From contig JBCBSQ010000001.1 of NCBI GenBank assembly GCA_039819085.1, forward strand, positions 186,001 through 250,000: a stretch of DNA of 64,000 nt, in the 5' to 3' direction. This DNA is from MED-G105 sp039819085. Its GTDB lineage: Bacteria; Pseudomonadota; Alphaproteobacteria; Caulobacterales; Parvularculaceae. Below the pieces are notes generated by a model. That model did no database searches. It saw only the letters and a program-made list of their open reading frames with translations, and was not told the origin of the DNA. The position numbers were made by a program, and so were the translations under genes. Of this stretch, positions 41,813 to 50,149 are shown in pieces. Position 1 is the stretch's first letter, and every line of letters begins with the position of its first letter.

Positions 41813-42970
41813 ATGAACCTTAGAGCATCTCTTTACGCCGCCGTCGCCGCAGTGGCGGTAGCGCCGGCCGCCCAGGCGTACGAAGGCTGGTACGGCGCGA
41901 TTGGCGCTGGGCTCTCGTACATGGATCCGGATCTCGACACCCAGGGCGTTGGTCCGTCGACGTTCGATACGAATGGCGACTATGACAACGGTATCGGGGT
42001 CTACACCGCATTTGGTTACGCTTTCGATAGCGGCGTTCGGGTTGAGCTCGAATACTCTTACCGGCAGAACGATGTTCGTCACTTCGCCGGCGACGGTCTT
42101 GGCTTCTCCGGCTTCAACACCGCGAATGGCAATTTTGACGGCGAACTCGACGCCCACGCGTTGATGATCAATGCGCTTTACGACTTTAAGGTGAACGACA
42201 CGATTACCCCGTTCATCGGCGCCGGCGCTGGCGTCGCGTCATTTGGCGGCGAGTTTTCGGGCATCGACGGCGCGTTTGCTGGCGGTCCTTCGAACTTGTC
42301 GATCAGCGAACGCGGCGTTCGTCGGCTTGCCGGCCAGCTGATCGCGGGCGTCAATTTCGCGCTTGCGGACAATCTCGGCCTTGACCTGTCATACCGTTAC
42401 TTCATTGCTGCTCGTGACCCGCGGTTCGACGGTACGCTTCAACTCGATGGCGTCTCCGGACCTCAGTCGGTTCGTACGGATTACCAGAACCACGGTCTGT
42501 TCGCGGGCCTGCGCTGGAACTTTGGCGCGCCGGCCCCGCGGATCGAGTACAAGGACTGCTGGGACGGCTCCTCCGTTCCGGTGTCTTCTCCGTGCCCGCC
42601 GCAGCCGGTTGATGACGTCGATGTGGCGCCGGGCCCGATCAGCTTCCCGGTCTATTTCGGCTACGACAAGGCGAACCTGACGGCTGACGCCATGACGGCG
42701 ATCCAGAACGCCGCGGCGCAGGCGCTTCAGAACGACATCGACGTCGTGCTGGTCTCCGGCAACACGGACACGTCCGGCAACGCTGAGTACAATCAGCGTC
42801 TGTCCGAGCGTCGCGCTCAAGTCGTGCGTGACGCGCTGATCGCAAATGGCGTTCCGGCCGGGTCGATCTCGACCGAAGCGAACGGCGAGCGCAACCTCGC
42901 AAAGCCGACGCCGGACGGCGTCCGCGAGCCGCTCAACCGTCGTGCGGAAGTTGTGATCTCGTTCCAGTAA
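41813..42970 (+). CDS. OmpA-family outer membrane protein
   Basis: A 385-residue protein with a signal peptide (cleavage after ...APAAQA, about residue 22). An eight-strand beta-barrel follows (about residues 23-245, strands such as WYGAIGAGLSYM, VRVELEYSY, LFAGLRWNFG). A short hinge with a Cys pair (DCWDGS...PCPPQP) leads to the C-terminal peptidoglycan-binding OmpA domain (about 270-385) with ISFPVYFGYDKANLT, VSGNTDTSGNAEYNQRLSERRAQVV and LNRRAEVVISF. It links the outer membrane to the cell wall. A strong AGGAGGGG ribosome-binding site precedes the ATG at 41813, and a terminator follows. Confidence 0.95.
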   Translation: MNLRASLYAAVAAVAVAPAAQAYEGWYGAIGAGLSYMDPDLDTQGVGPSTFDTNGDYDNGIGVYTAFGYAFDSGVRVELEYSYRQNDVRHFAGDGLGFSGFNTANGNFDGELDAHALMINALYDFKVNDTITPFIGAGAGVASFGGEFSGIDGAFAGGPSNLSISERGVRRLAGQLIAGVNFALADNLGLDLSYRYFIAARDPRFDGTLQLDGVSGPQSVRTDYQNHGLFAGLRWNFGAPAPRIEYKDCWDGSSVPVSSPCPPQPVDDVDVAPGPISFPVYFGYDKANLTADAMTAIQNAAAQALQNDIDVVLVSGNTDTSGNAEYNQRLSERRAQVVRDALIANGVPAGSISTEANGERNLAKPTPDGVREPLNRRAEVVISFQ

Positions 42971-43022
42971 GGGGCGAGGTTGGGCGGATCCGGTTCCGCC
43001 CGTTCAGCTTACAATCTTGATG

Positions 43023-43059
43023 AAATTGGCCGCCCATTATTTGGGTGGCCAATTTTTTT
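43023..43059 (+). terminator. Rho-independent terminator after the OmpA gene
   Basis: Arms ATTGGCC (43025-43031) and GGCCAAT (43047-43053), extended by a GCCCA/TGGGT pairing, form a hairpin followed by a run of seven T (43053-43059). It lies 55 bases past the OmpA stop. This is the clearest intrinsic terminator in the window. Confidence 0.93.
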
Positions 43060-43385
43060 GCCGCGCTTGCAGTTCTTGCGGCCAGGATCGGTTCGTCGCC
43101 TCGAATCGCCCGTATCCCTGTTGATCGCATGATTGTCGGATGGCCGAGACGCGTTGCGCTCAGATTCAGGCGCCGATCTCGATGTGGCTCTTGATCAGAG
43201 GTGGGCGCGCCCAGGGCCAGGATGTCGCAACGACAGCGGTCCCCCGACCTTCGACGCTTCGACCAGCCCAAGCGCGGGCCGCAAAGGACGCGAGCCCGCT
43301 CATCGAGAGACGACGGCCGTTTGTCGAGCGCTTTCGGGGCGCGTCGGAAACTCAGCCTGCGGTCGATAGGGTCATCTTTGTTTCC
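43060..43385. other. Intergenic region, no gene recognised
   Basis: The space between the OmpA terminator and the convergent TetR gene. Several short open frames cross it, but none has a credible start or protein-like sequence, and some run through the terminator or the TetR gene in antisense. No repeat or regulatory site was seen. Confidence 0.4.
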
Positions 43386-44048
43386 TCAGCGCCCCTGCGC
43401 GGACGTCTCGCCGACGCCGTAGAGCCGCCAGAAAGCATCTAGTCCAATGCCGAGCTGCACTTCAATGGCCGCGTCTAGGTCGGCTGGCCGTTCCCCGAGT
43501 AAGACCTCTGTGTAAAGAGGTTCTGTAATCAGGCCGCCAAGCTGAAACACCGCCAGCCGCGGATCCGCATCGGGACGAATGATGTTGCGTTTCTGCAGGC
43601 TCCGGACGATCCGTTCCGCATTGTCGACCATAAAGTATAGTCCGTGCTCCAGATAACTGCGACCGAGCGCTGGTTTTCGACCGGCTTCGAACGTCGCGAT
43701 CCGCCGCAGCGCGATCGCTTCATCGTCGAGGATTGCGTCGAGGAAGGCGCGCGCCAAGCCTTCGACATAGGAAAGCGGGGACTCCGATTGCTCCACCGTC
43801 TCCACGTCCACAGGCAGCACCCGCCTGCAGGTTTCCTCAATAGCGGCGCCGAACAGGGCCTCTTTCGAGCGAAACCGATTATAAACGGTCCGCTTCGAGA
43901 CGTTCGCGGCGAGCGCAATGGCGTCCATGCTCGCTCCGTCGAAACCATGCGCAAGAAACACCGTTCGCGCCGCTGCGATAATGGCGACTTCCTTCGCATC
44001 CGGATCACCGCTGGCGGGCGCAGCAGTGACGGGCTCAGCTTTGCTCAT
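43386..44048 (-). CDS. TetR-family transcriptional regulator
   Basis: A 220-residue repressor-type regulator. The N-terminal helix-turn-helix is clear: IIAAARTVFLAHGFDGASMDAIALAANVSKRTVYNRFRSKEALF (about residues 23-66). The C-terminal ligand domain, with ETCRRVL and LARAFLDAILDDEAIALRR, looks like the AefR/TetR_C type. Its target is unknown. It is divergent from the PBP1A gene across 159 bases, but control of a cell-wall synthase would be a guess. No transporter is adjacent. Confidence 0.88.
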   Translation of the reverse strand: MSKAEPVTAAPASGDPDAKEVAIIAAARTVFLAHGFDGASMDAIALAANVSKRTVYNRFRSKEALFGAAIEETCRRVLPVDVETVEQSESPLSYVEGLARAFLDAILDDEAIALRRIATFEAGRKPALGRSYLEHGLYFMVDNAERIVRSLQKRNIIRPDADPRLAVFQLGGLITEPLYTEVLLGERPADLDAAIEVQLGIGLDAFWRLYGVGETSAQGR

Positions 44049-44207
44049 TCGATATCTTTCCAGGCGGGCGCGTCGGACATAAGCGCGATATACTAGGACG
44101 TTGATGCGCTTGGCGCAAAGCGCGCTCAGTCGCCTTTTGACGGCGGCGCAGCCCTTGGCGATGGCGTTTACGACTCGTTAACCTCAAGGGCGCGATCTCA
44201 GCTTGAA

Positions 44208-46295
44208 ATGGCGAAACGTCCCGGAACCACCAAAGCTCGTGGTCGTCGCCGGTCGAAGACCGTTGCGCGTCGCCGAAGCGCGACCGGCAATAACGCCAGT
44301 CGCGCGACAGCGGCGCGGACGTCGCGGCGCGGCGCGAGCAAAGCCGACAAGTCGCCGAAGGCCCGCCGCCGCGGCGCCGCCGGCCGCGTGAGCGGTCGTA
44401 GGCGGCGTCGCAGCCACCTCCGAACCGGCGCCGCGCGCCGCATCGTCGGTTACGCGGCGCAGGCCTGCGGGTTCCTTTTCATGGCGTCGATTTTCCTTTT
44501 CGGCGCGGCGTATGTCGTCATCCGGGACCTGCCGTCGATCGAGGCGCCGCGCGCTGCTGGGGAGGCGATGGGCCTCGCGCTGATCGCCGCGGACGGCGCG
44601 CCAATCCCCCATCGGGGCCGGTATGTCGGCGCGCCGGCCGCATTGGCGGATCTGCCGCCGCATCTGGTTCACGCGGTGCTCGCTATCGAAGACCGCAATT
44701 TTTATCATCATGTCGGGGTCAACCCGTTGTCAATTGCCCGTGCACTGATCATTAATGTCCGCGAAGGCGATGTCAGGCAGGGCGGCTCAACCATCACCCA
44801 GCAGCTTTCCAAAAATCTGTTCCTGACCCCTGAACGGACGCTCCGACGAAAACTGCAGGAGGCCTTTCTCTCGTTCCGCCTTGAGCAACGATATTCGAAG
44901 GATGATATTCTCACATTGTATCTGAACAGGGCCTATTTCGGCGCTGGCGCGCAAGGTATTACGGCGGCTGCGGATCGGTACTTTGGCAAACGGCCAGCTG
45001 ACTTGTCTTTGTCGGAGTCGGCGACCATTGCCGGCCTGCTGAAAGCCCCTACGCGATACGCTCCCCATGAGCATCCCGAAGCCGCTCACGCCCGCGCGCG
45101 ACTGGTCCTGACCGCCATGGTCGATGCGGGGTATATTGATTATTTCTCCGCTGAGGCGGCTGCGGCGCGGCCCATTCGAATCGCAGGGCAGTCTGCTGCA
45201 AATGCGCCTTACTTCGTCGACGCCGCGCGTCGGGAGGCGGCGGCGATCATTGCCACAGATGGCTTAGATGATGCGGAGGTCCATGCGCGAACCACATTGC
45301 GGCCGGACTTCCAGTTGGCGCTCGTTGAGGGGATGGCGGCGGGCGTCCTATCGTCAGGCCTCGGAGCGTCGGCTGAAGTGGCGGCCGTGCTGATTGAGCG
45401 GGATGGGGCCGTGCGCGCCATGGTCGGCGGTCGCGACTTTACGGCGTCGCAGTTCAACCGCGCAATCGATGCGCGCCGCCAGCCTGGCTCGGCGTTCAAA
45501 CCATTCGTCTATCTCGCGGCGATCGAAGCGGGGGCGTCGCCCACTGACGCCTTATCGGACAGGCCACTATCCATCGGCGCTTGGCGACCCTCGAACTATA
45601 ACGACCGATACTATGGCGACGTAACCTTGCGCGCGGCGCTTGCCTGGTCGGCGAACGCCGCCACGGTGCGGTTGCAGGAGAGGATTGGCCGCTCGACGGT
45701 GCGCGAGGCGGCGCGACGCATGGGCGTTGACGGACACTTGTCCAGCGGCGCAGCGTTGGCGCTCGGCGTCGACGTCATCTCACCTATTGAACTCGCCGCC
45801 GCTTACGCGCCCTTTATAAATGGCGGCTATCGCGTTCGGCCGTATTGCATCGACCGATTGTCAGACCCGTTCGCGCGCATTCTCTATCAGCGACCTGAGC
45901 CTATCTTTGATCAGGCGGCGAGCCCTGACGCCATCGCCACAATGCGCAGTATGCTGCAGGATGTCGTCACCCATGGCACCGGTCGCGCTGCGGCAATCAA
46001 GGGTGCGTCGGTCGGTGGCAAGACCGGCACGACGCAGAACAATCGCGACGCTTGGTTCGTCGGATTTGCTGGCGGTCGTGTTCTGGCGGTGTGGGTCGGC
46101 CGCGACGACAATCGTCCCATGTCGAACGTAACCGGTGGCGGCGCCCCCGCTGTCATTTGGCGTGAGGCGATGAGTCGAATTCTGGCGATTGACGGCCCGG
46201 TGGCGCCGCTCATCATGTCCGCGCGCGTGTCTGCGCCGGCGGTTGCGCCGCTGTCTGCGCCACGCGCGCCCCGGCGCAAAAAGGACGTCAGGTAA
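44208..46295 (+). CDS. Class A penicillin-binding protein 1A
   Basis: A 695-residue bifunctional peptidoglycan synthase. An extremely basic cytoplasmic tail (residues 1-78, about 30 Arg/Lys) precedes one membrane helix (about 80-105). The glycosyltransferase domain has EDRNFYHHVGVNP (catalytic Glu161) and GGSTITQQLSKNLFL. The transpeptidase domain has Ser428-Ala-Phe-Lys431, the Ser-Ala-Asn motif in AWSANAATVRL, and KTGTTQNN. All catalytic motifs are intact. It is shorter than classical PBP1A (~800 residues) and resembles PBP1A/1C-like variants. Upstream region (44169-44179) has a GANTC site and a TTAACC half-site. Confidence 0.95.
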   Translation: MAKRPGTTKARGRRRSKTVARRRSATGNNASRATAARTSRRGASKADKSPKARRRGAAGRVSGRRRRRSHLRTGAARRIVGYAAQACGFLFMASIFLFGAAYVVIRDLPSIEAPRAAGEAMGLALIAADGAPIPHRGRYVGAPAALADLPPHLVHAVLAIEDRNFYHHVGVNPLSIARALIINVREGDVRQGGSTITQQLSKNLFLTPERTLRRKLQEAFLSFRLEQRYSKDDILTLYLNRAYFGAGAQGITAAADRYFGKRPADLSLSESATIAGLLKAPTRYAPHEHPEAAHARARLVLTAMVDAGYIDYFSAEAAAARPIRIAGQSAANAPYFVDAARREAAAIIATDGLDDAEVHARTTLRPDFQLALVEGMAAGVLSSGLGASAEVAAVLIERDGAVRAMVGGRDFTASQFNRAIDARRQPGSAFKPFVYLAAIEAGASPTDALSDRPLSIGAWRPSNYNDRYYGDVTLRAALAWSANAATVRLQERIGRSTVREAARRMGVDGHLSSGAALALGVDVISPIELAAAYAPFINGGYRVRPYCIDRLSDPFARILYQRPEPIFDQAASPDAIATMRSMLQDVVTHGTGRAAAIKGASVGGKTGTTQNNRDAWFVGFAGGRVLAVWVGRDDNRPMSNVTGGGAPAVIWREAMSRILAIDGPVAPLIMSARVSAPAVAPLSAPRAPRRKKDVR

Positions 46296-46384
46296 TCAAT
46301 TTTCGGACGTCCGAACGAGAAAAGAGGGGGGGCGAAGCGCGGGACTAGGCCTCGTCTACGGCGCGCTGTCTTCTATCGCTGGAC

Positions 46385-47155
46385 TTAACCCTGCGCGCCC
46401 CAACGGAACAGGGTTGCGCCATTTTCTTTCAGCCAACGCTCCGCCTTCGCGCGCGGGACGTTCATTTCGCCGAGCGTCGCCCAGAAGGCGGCGGAATGGT
46501 CCATATGGCGCAGGTGCGCGCATTCGTGAGCCGCGACATAGTCGAGCACGAACGGAGGCGCCAGCATCAGTCGCCAGGAAAACGACAATACGCCGTCGCT
46601 GGAGCAGCTTCCCCATCGGGTCATTTGGTCGCGAATGCGCACAGGACCACGCCGCGCGCCAATCATGCCGGCATAGTCATCCGTTTTCTGAGTAAGCGCT
46701 TCGCGGGCCGACGCCTTGACCCAGTCCACGACGCGCCGATTGACGTGTTCGGCTGCGCTGGCGACGAGCAGCGTGCGTTGATCCCCGTCCAATTGGGCGC
46801 CGCGCCCGACAGTGACGCGTCGAATTGTGATGTCGCGCGATTGATACGGAAAGACGACGCCGTCCGCAAACGGCGTCGGCGGCGGCGCGCCGTTCAGTTG
46901 CGCTTCGATCCAGGCGCGTTTTGAGCGAGCGAAGGCGAGGCCTTCAGCGCTTGCGCAAGCGGATGGCACGGTCACAACTGCGCGCCCTGAGCGGGGGTCT
47001 ACGCGCAAGATCAATCTACGGGCGCGTGGATTGCGGCGCACTTCAACGTCGACCTTTATGCCATCGACTCGATAGAGGCTTACGGACTGTGCGCTTCTTG
47101 ACGTCCGTTTCTTCGGGCGTCCGTCGCGAGGCGATGACGTTTTGCCGTTGGCCAT
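46385..47155 (-). CDS. YgjP-like (DUF45) zinc metallopeptidase
   Basis: A 256-residue protein of the SprT/YgjP (M48-type) group. The zinc site is HECAH (His210-Glu211), followed by LRHMDHSAAFWATL with a further His ligand. Upstream hallmarks are RNPRARRLILRVDPRSGRAVVTVP and QMTRWGSCSSDGVLSFSWRLMLAP. Function in the cell is unknown. The ATG at 47155 is used; a GTG at 47188 is possible. The N-terminal tail is Lys/Arg/Ser-rich. It converges on the PBP1A gene and is divergent from mutS. Confidence 0.88.
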   Translation of the reverse strand: MANGKTSSPRDGRPKKRTSRSAQSVSLYRVDGIKVDVEVRRNPRARRLILRVDPRSGRAVVTVPSACASAEGLAFARSKRAWIEAQLNGAPPPTPFADGVVFPYQSRDITIRRVTVGRGAQLDGDQRTLLVASAAEHVNRRVVDWVKASAREALTQKTDDYAGMIGARRGPVRIRDQMTRWGSCSSDGVLSFSWRLMLAPPFVLDYVAAHECAHLRHMDHSAAFWATLGEMNVPRAKAERWLKENGATLFRWGAQG

Positions 47156-47407
47156 AGGCGCGTATCTTTTATCCGAACGTGGCGACACTAAGGAGGATTC
47201 ATCAATCGCGGCGCCAAACGCAATAGCAATTGGCGCGCTTTCAATGGCGACCGTCGTGCATGTGATTCGCTGCTGTCGGCGCGCTTTTGAATTTGATCCG
47301 TTGCAACAAGCGCTTCGGACGCGCGCGGGTTCGTCTGTTCCTCCTCCGACTCATTAGATAATATTGGGCTTTCGATTGTCGCGCATGCAACGCAAGCCAT
47401 CGCTTAC

Positions 47408-50140
47408 ATGACCGCCCAACCCATTCACTCCCTCGCCAAAGACGCTCCGAGCGCTGCGTCAGCGGCGACGCCGATGATGGCGCAGTATCTCTCGCTCAAG
47501 GCGACGGCGCCCGATGGGGCGTTGCTGTTCTATCGCATGGGCGATTTCTACGAGCTGTTTTTTGAGGACGCGATTATTGCGGCGGACGCGCTCGACATCA
47601 CACTGACCCGACGCGGCAAGCACCAAGGCGCGGAAATACCAATGTGCGGCGTCCCGCATCACAGCCATGAAGCTTATCTCGCTCGATTGATCCGAAAAGG
47701 CCACGTCGTGGCGATATGCGAGCAGACGGAGGACCCAGCCGAAGCGAAGAAGCGCGGGTCCAAGTCCGTCGTTCGTCGAGAGATTGTTCGGGTCGTAACG
47801 CCAGGCACGTTGACGGACGATTCTCTGCTTGACGCCGCGTCGAACAACTATCTCGGCGCTGTCGCTTACGGTGATGATGGAGAGTGCGGCGCGTTGGCGT
47901 TGATCGATGTGTCGACGGGCGAGTTGGCGGTGAGCCCCACTTCAGCTGACAGGCTCGCCGCTGATCTGGCGACTGGTCCGTTTACGGAGATGGTGACGCC
48001 TGACTTGGATGAGACGCCGTCCGCCTGGCGTGACGCGCTTGGCGATGTCGGCGCGCGAATTCGAGTCGGGCGACAGGCGGCGAGCCTGTTCTCCGCGGCG
48101 GGCGGGGAAAGACGCCTGAAGGCGGCGTTCGGCGTCGCCGCCCTTGAGGGATTTGGCGACTTTACGCCCGTCGAACTTGCCGCCTTAGGGGGGCTTCTCG
48201 GCTATGTGGAGCTGACCCAGATTGACCGGCTGCCGCCGCTAAGGCCGCCTGAACGACGGGCGGAAAGCGAATTCGTCGCCATTGACGAAGCGACGCGGGC
48301 GTCGCTTGAGATACTCAAGACCAACGCCGGCGACCGCAAGGGCGCGCTCGTCGCCGCCATCGATAGAACAAAATCAGGACCCGGCGCGCGCGCGCTCGCC
48401 TCGCGGCTCGCCGCGCCATTGCGCGACCCGCAACGCATTTCGGCCCGGCATGACGCGATTTCCTATTTCATCGATCGTGATCGCTTGAGGGAAGCGGCCC
48501 AGAAACGTCTCGCCGCCGCGCCCGACATGGCGCGCGCGCTTTCTCGGCTGGGACTGGGCCGCGGCGGCCCGCGCGACCTTGCGGCGATCCGGGATGGGCT
48601 CGCCGCCGCGTTCGACATCGCCGACATTCTTGACGGAGAGCAAAACGGCGCGCCGGCGCACATAAAGACGGCGCTCCGCGACATGACCGGCGGCGGCGCG
48701 ACTGAACTTCGCGAACTGCGCGAACGCCTTGCGGAGGCGCTGGCCGAGACGTTGCCACTGCTTGTTCGCGACGGCGGCTTTGTCGCCGCCGGGTTCGACG
48801 CGGAACTCGACGACCTGCGCGCTTTGCGTGATCGCTCGCGGCGCGTCATTGCTGGCCTTGAAGCGGCGTATCGCGAAGAGGCAGGCGTTAAATCGCTAAA
48901 GATCAAGGCGAACAACGTCCTCGGCTATTTCATCGAGACGTCGCCGTCGAATGCGGAGGTCCTCTCCGGCAAGGGCGCGCCGGGCAAGTTTGTGCACAGA
49001 CAGACGCTTGCGAGCGCTGTCAGGTTCACCACTGGAGAACTTGCTGATCTCGACGCAAAGATCGCGCGCGCTCGCGAAGACGCGGAAAGGCGTGAGGCGG
49101 CGTTGTTCGAAGAACTTCGCCATGCGGCGCTTGCGCTGGCTGCCATGGTTTCCAGCGCCGCTGACGCGCTCGCTCGAATTGACGTCGCCTGTTCAGGCGC
49201 CGAGATCGCTTCGGAATGGCGTTATGTCCGTCCAAGGATTGATGAGTCTTTGGCGTTTCGGATCGAAGGCGGGCGTCATCCGGTCGTGGAGCAGTTTCTC
49301 GCAAGGGAAGGCGGGCGCGCCGCGTTCGCGCCTAATGACTGCGTCCTTGGAAGCGAAGACGCCGCGTTTTTGCGGTTGGTGACGGGCCCGAACATGGCGG
49401 GCAAGTCGACGTATCTGCGGCAGAACGCATTGATCACGATCCTTGCGCAGGCCGGGTTTTTCGTGCCGGCCGAGGCGGCGCATATCGGCGTCGCCGATCG
49501 GATCTACAGCCGCGTCGGCGCCAATGACGATATCGCGCGTGGACGTTCGACATTCATGGTTGAGATGGTCGAAACGGCCGCCATTCTAAACCAGGCGGGT
49601 CCTCGCGCGCTTGTCGTGTTGGATGAAATTGGTCGTGGGACAGCGACCTTTGACGGCCTGTCAATCGCCTGGGCGGCGGTTGAGCACCTGCATGATGTTA
49701 ATCAGTGTCGGGCGCTGTTTGCGACTCACTACCATGAGCTCACGGCGCTGGCGGACCGGCTGCCGGGTCTGAAGAACGTGTCGATGAAGGTGAGCGAATG
49801 GAAAGGCGAGGTCGTCTTCCTTCATCAGGTGGTCGAGGGGGCCGCCGACCGCTCTTATGGCGTCGCCGTGGCGCGGCTTGCAGGATTGCCGAAGCGAGCG
49901 ACCAAACGCGCTGCGGAGGTGCTGAAGCACTTGGAGGCGAATGGCGCAGGCGCGGTCCGACTCGACGATTTGCCGCTGTTTGCGGGGCTTGATACGCCGC
50001 CTGCTGATGAAGCCGAGTCAAATGGCGTCGCTATGGAAATTCATGCTGCGCTTGCGGACCTCGACCCTGACGCGATGTCGCCACGTGACGCCCATGCGGC
50101 GCTCTACAGCCTGAAGGCCCTTCTCGATGGCGAGAGGTGA
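47408..50140 (+). CDS. mutS: DNA mismatch repair protein MutS
   Basis: A 910-residue mismatch recognition ATPase. The mismatch-binding Phe-x-Glu is Phe47-Tyr48-Glu49 in YRMGDFYELFFEDA. The connector, lever and clamp domains follow. The ATPase has Walker A GPNMAGKST (660-668), then YSRVGANDDIARGRSTFMVEM, VVLDEIGRGTATFDGLSIAWA (Walker B), and the composite-site region ATHYHELTAL. A short C-terminal tetramerisation-like region closes it. It is the first gene of mutS-glnD-murJ-trpS, a conserved alphaproteobacterial block. No strong ribosome-binding site is seen. Confidence 0.98.
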   Translation: MTAQPIHSLAKDAPSAASAATPMMAQYLSLKATAPDGALLFYRMGDFYELFFEDAIIAADALDITLTRRGKHQGAEIPMCGVPHHSHEAYLARLIRKGHVVAICEQTEDPAEAKKRGSKSVVRREIVRVVTPGTLTDDSLLDAASNNYLGAVAYGDDGECGALALIDVSTGELAVSPTSADRLAADLATGPFTEMVTPDLDETPSAWRDALGDVGARIRVGRQAASLFSAAGGERRLKAAFGVAALEGFGDFTPVELAALGGLLGYVELTQIDRLPPLRPPERRAESEFVAIDEATRASLEILKTNAGDRKGALVAAIDRTKSGPGARALASRLAAPLRDPQRISARHDAISYFIDRDRLREAAQKRLAAAPDMARALSRLGLGRGGPRDLAAIRDGLAAAFDIADILDGEQNGAPAHIKTALRDMTGGGATELRELRERLAEALAETLPLLVRDGGFVAAGFDAELDDLRALRDRSRRVIAGLEAAYREEAGVKSLKIKANNVLGYFIETSPSNAEVLSGKGAPGKFVHRQTLASAVRFTTGELADLDAKIARAREDAERREAALFEELRHAALALAAMVSSAADALARIDVACSGAEIASEWRYVRPRIDESLAFRIEGGRHPVVEQFLAREGGRAAFAPNDCVLGSEDAAFLRLVTGPNMAGKSTYLRQNALITILAQAGFFVPAEAAHIGVADRIYSRVGANDDIARGRSTFMVEMVETAAILNQAGPRALVVLDEIGRGTATFDGLSIAWAAVEHLHDVNQCRALFATHYHELTALADRLPGLKNVSMKVSEWKGEVVFLHQVVEGAADRSYGVAVARLAGLPKRATKRAAEVLKHLEANGAGAVRLDDLPLFAGLDTPPADEAESNGVAMEIHAALADLDPDAMSPRDAHAALYSLKALLDGER

Positions 50141-50149
50141 TGAGGCACG

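Noticed and set aside
43140..43442. 100-codon open frame on the plus strand after the OmpA terminator
   Set aside because: It runs into the TetR gene in antisense, has no ribosome-binding site, and is Arg/Ala/Pro-rich noise.
47142..47357. 71-codon open frame with a nearby AGGAGG in the gap between the YgjP-like gene and mutS
   Set aside because: The AGGAGG lies inside the frame and no start codon follows it at proper spacing; the peptide looks like no protein family.
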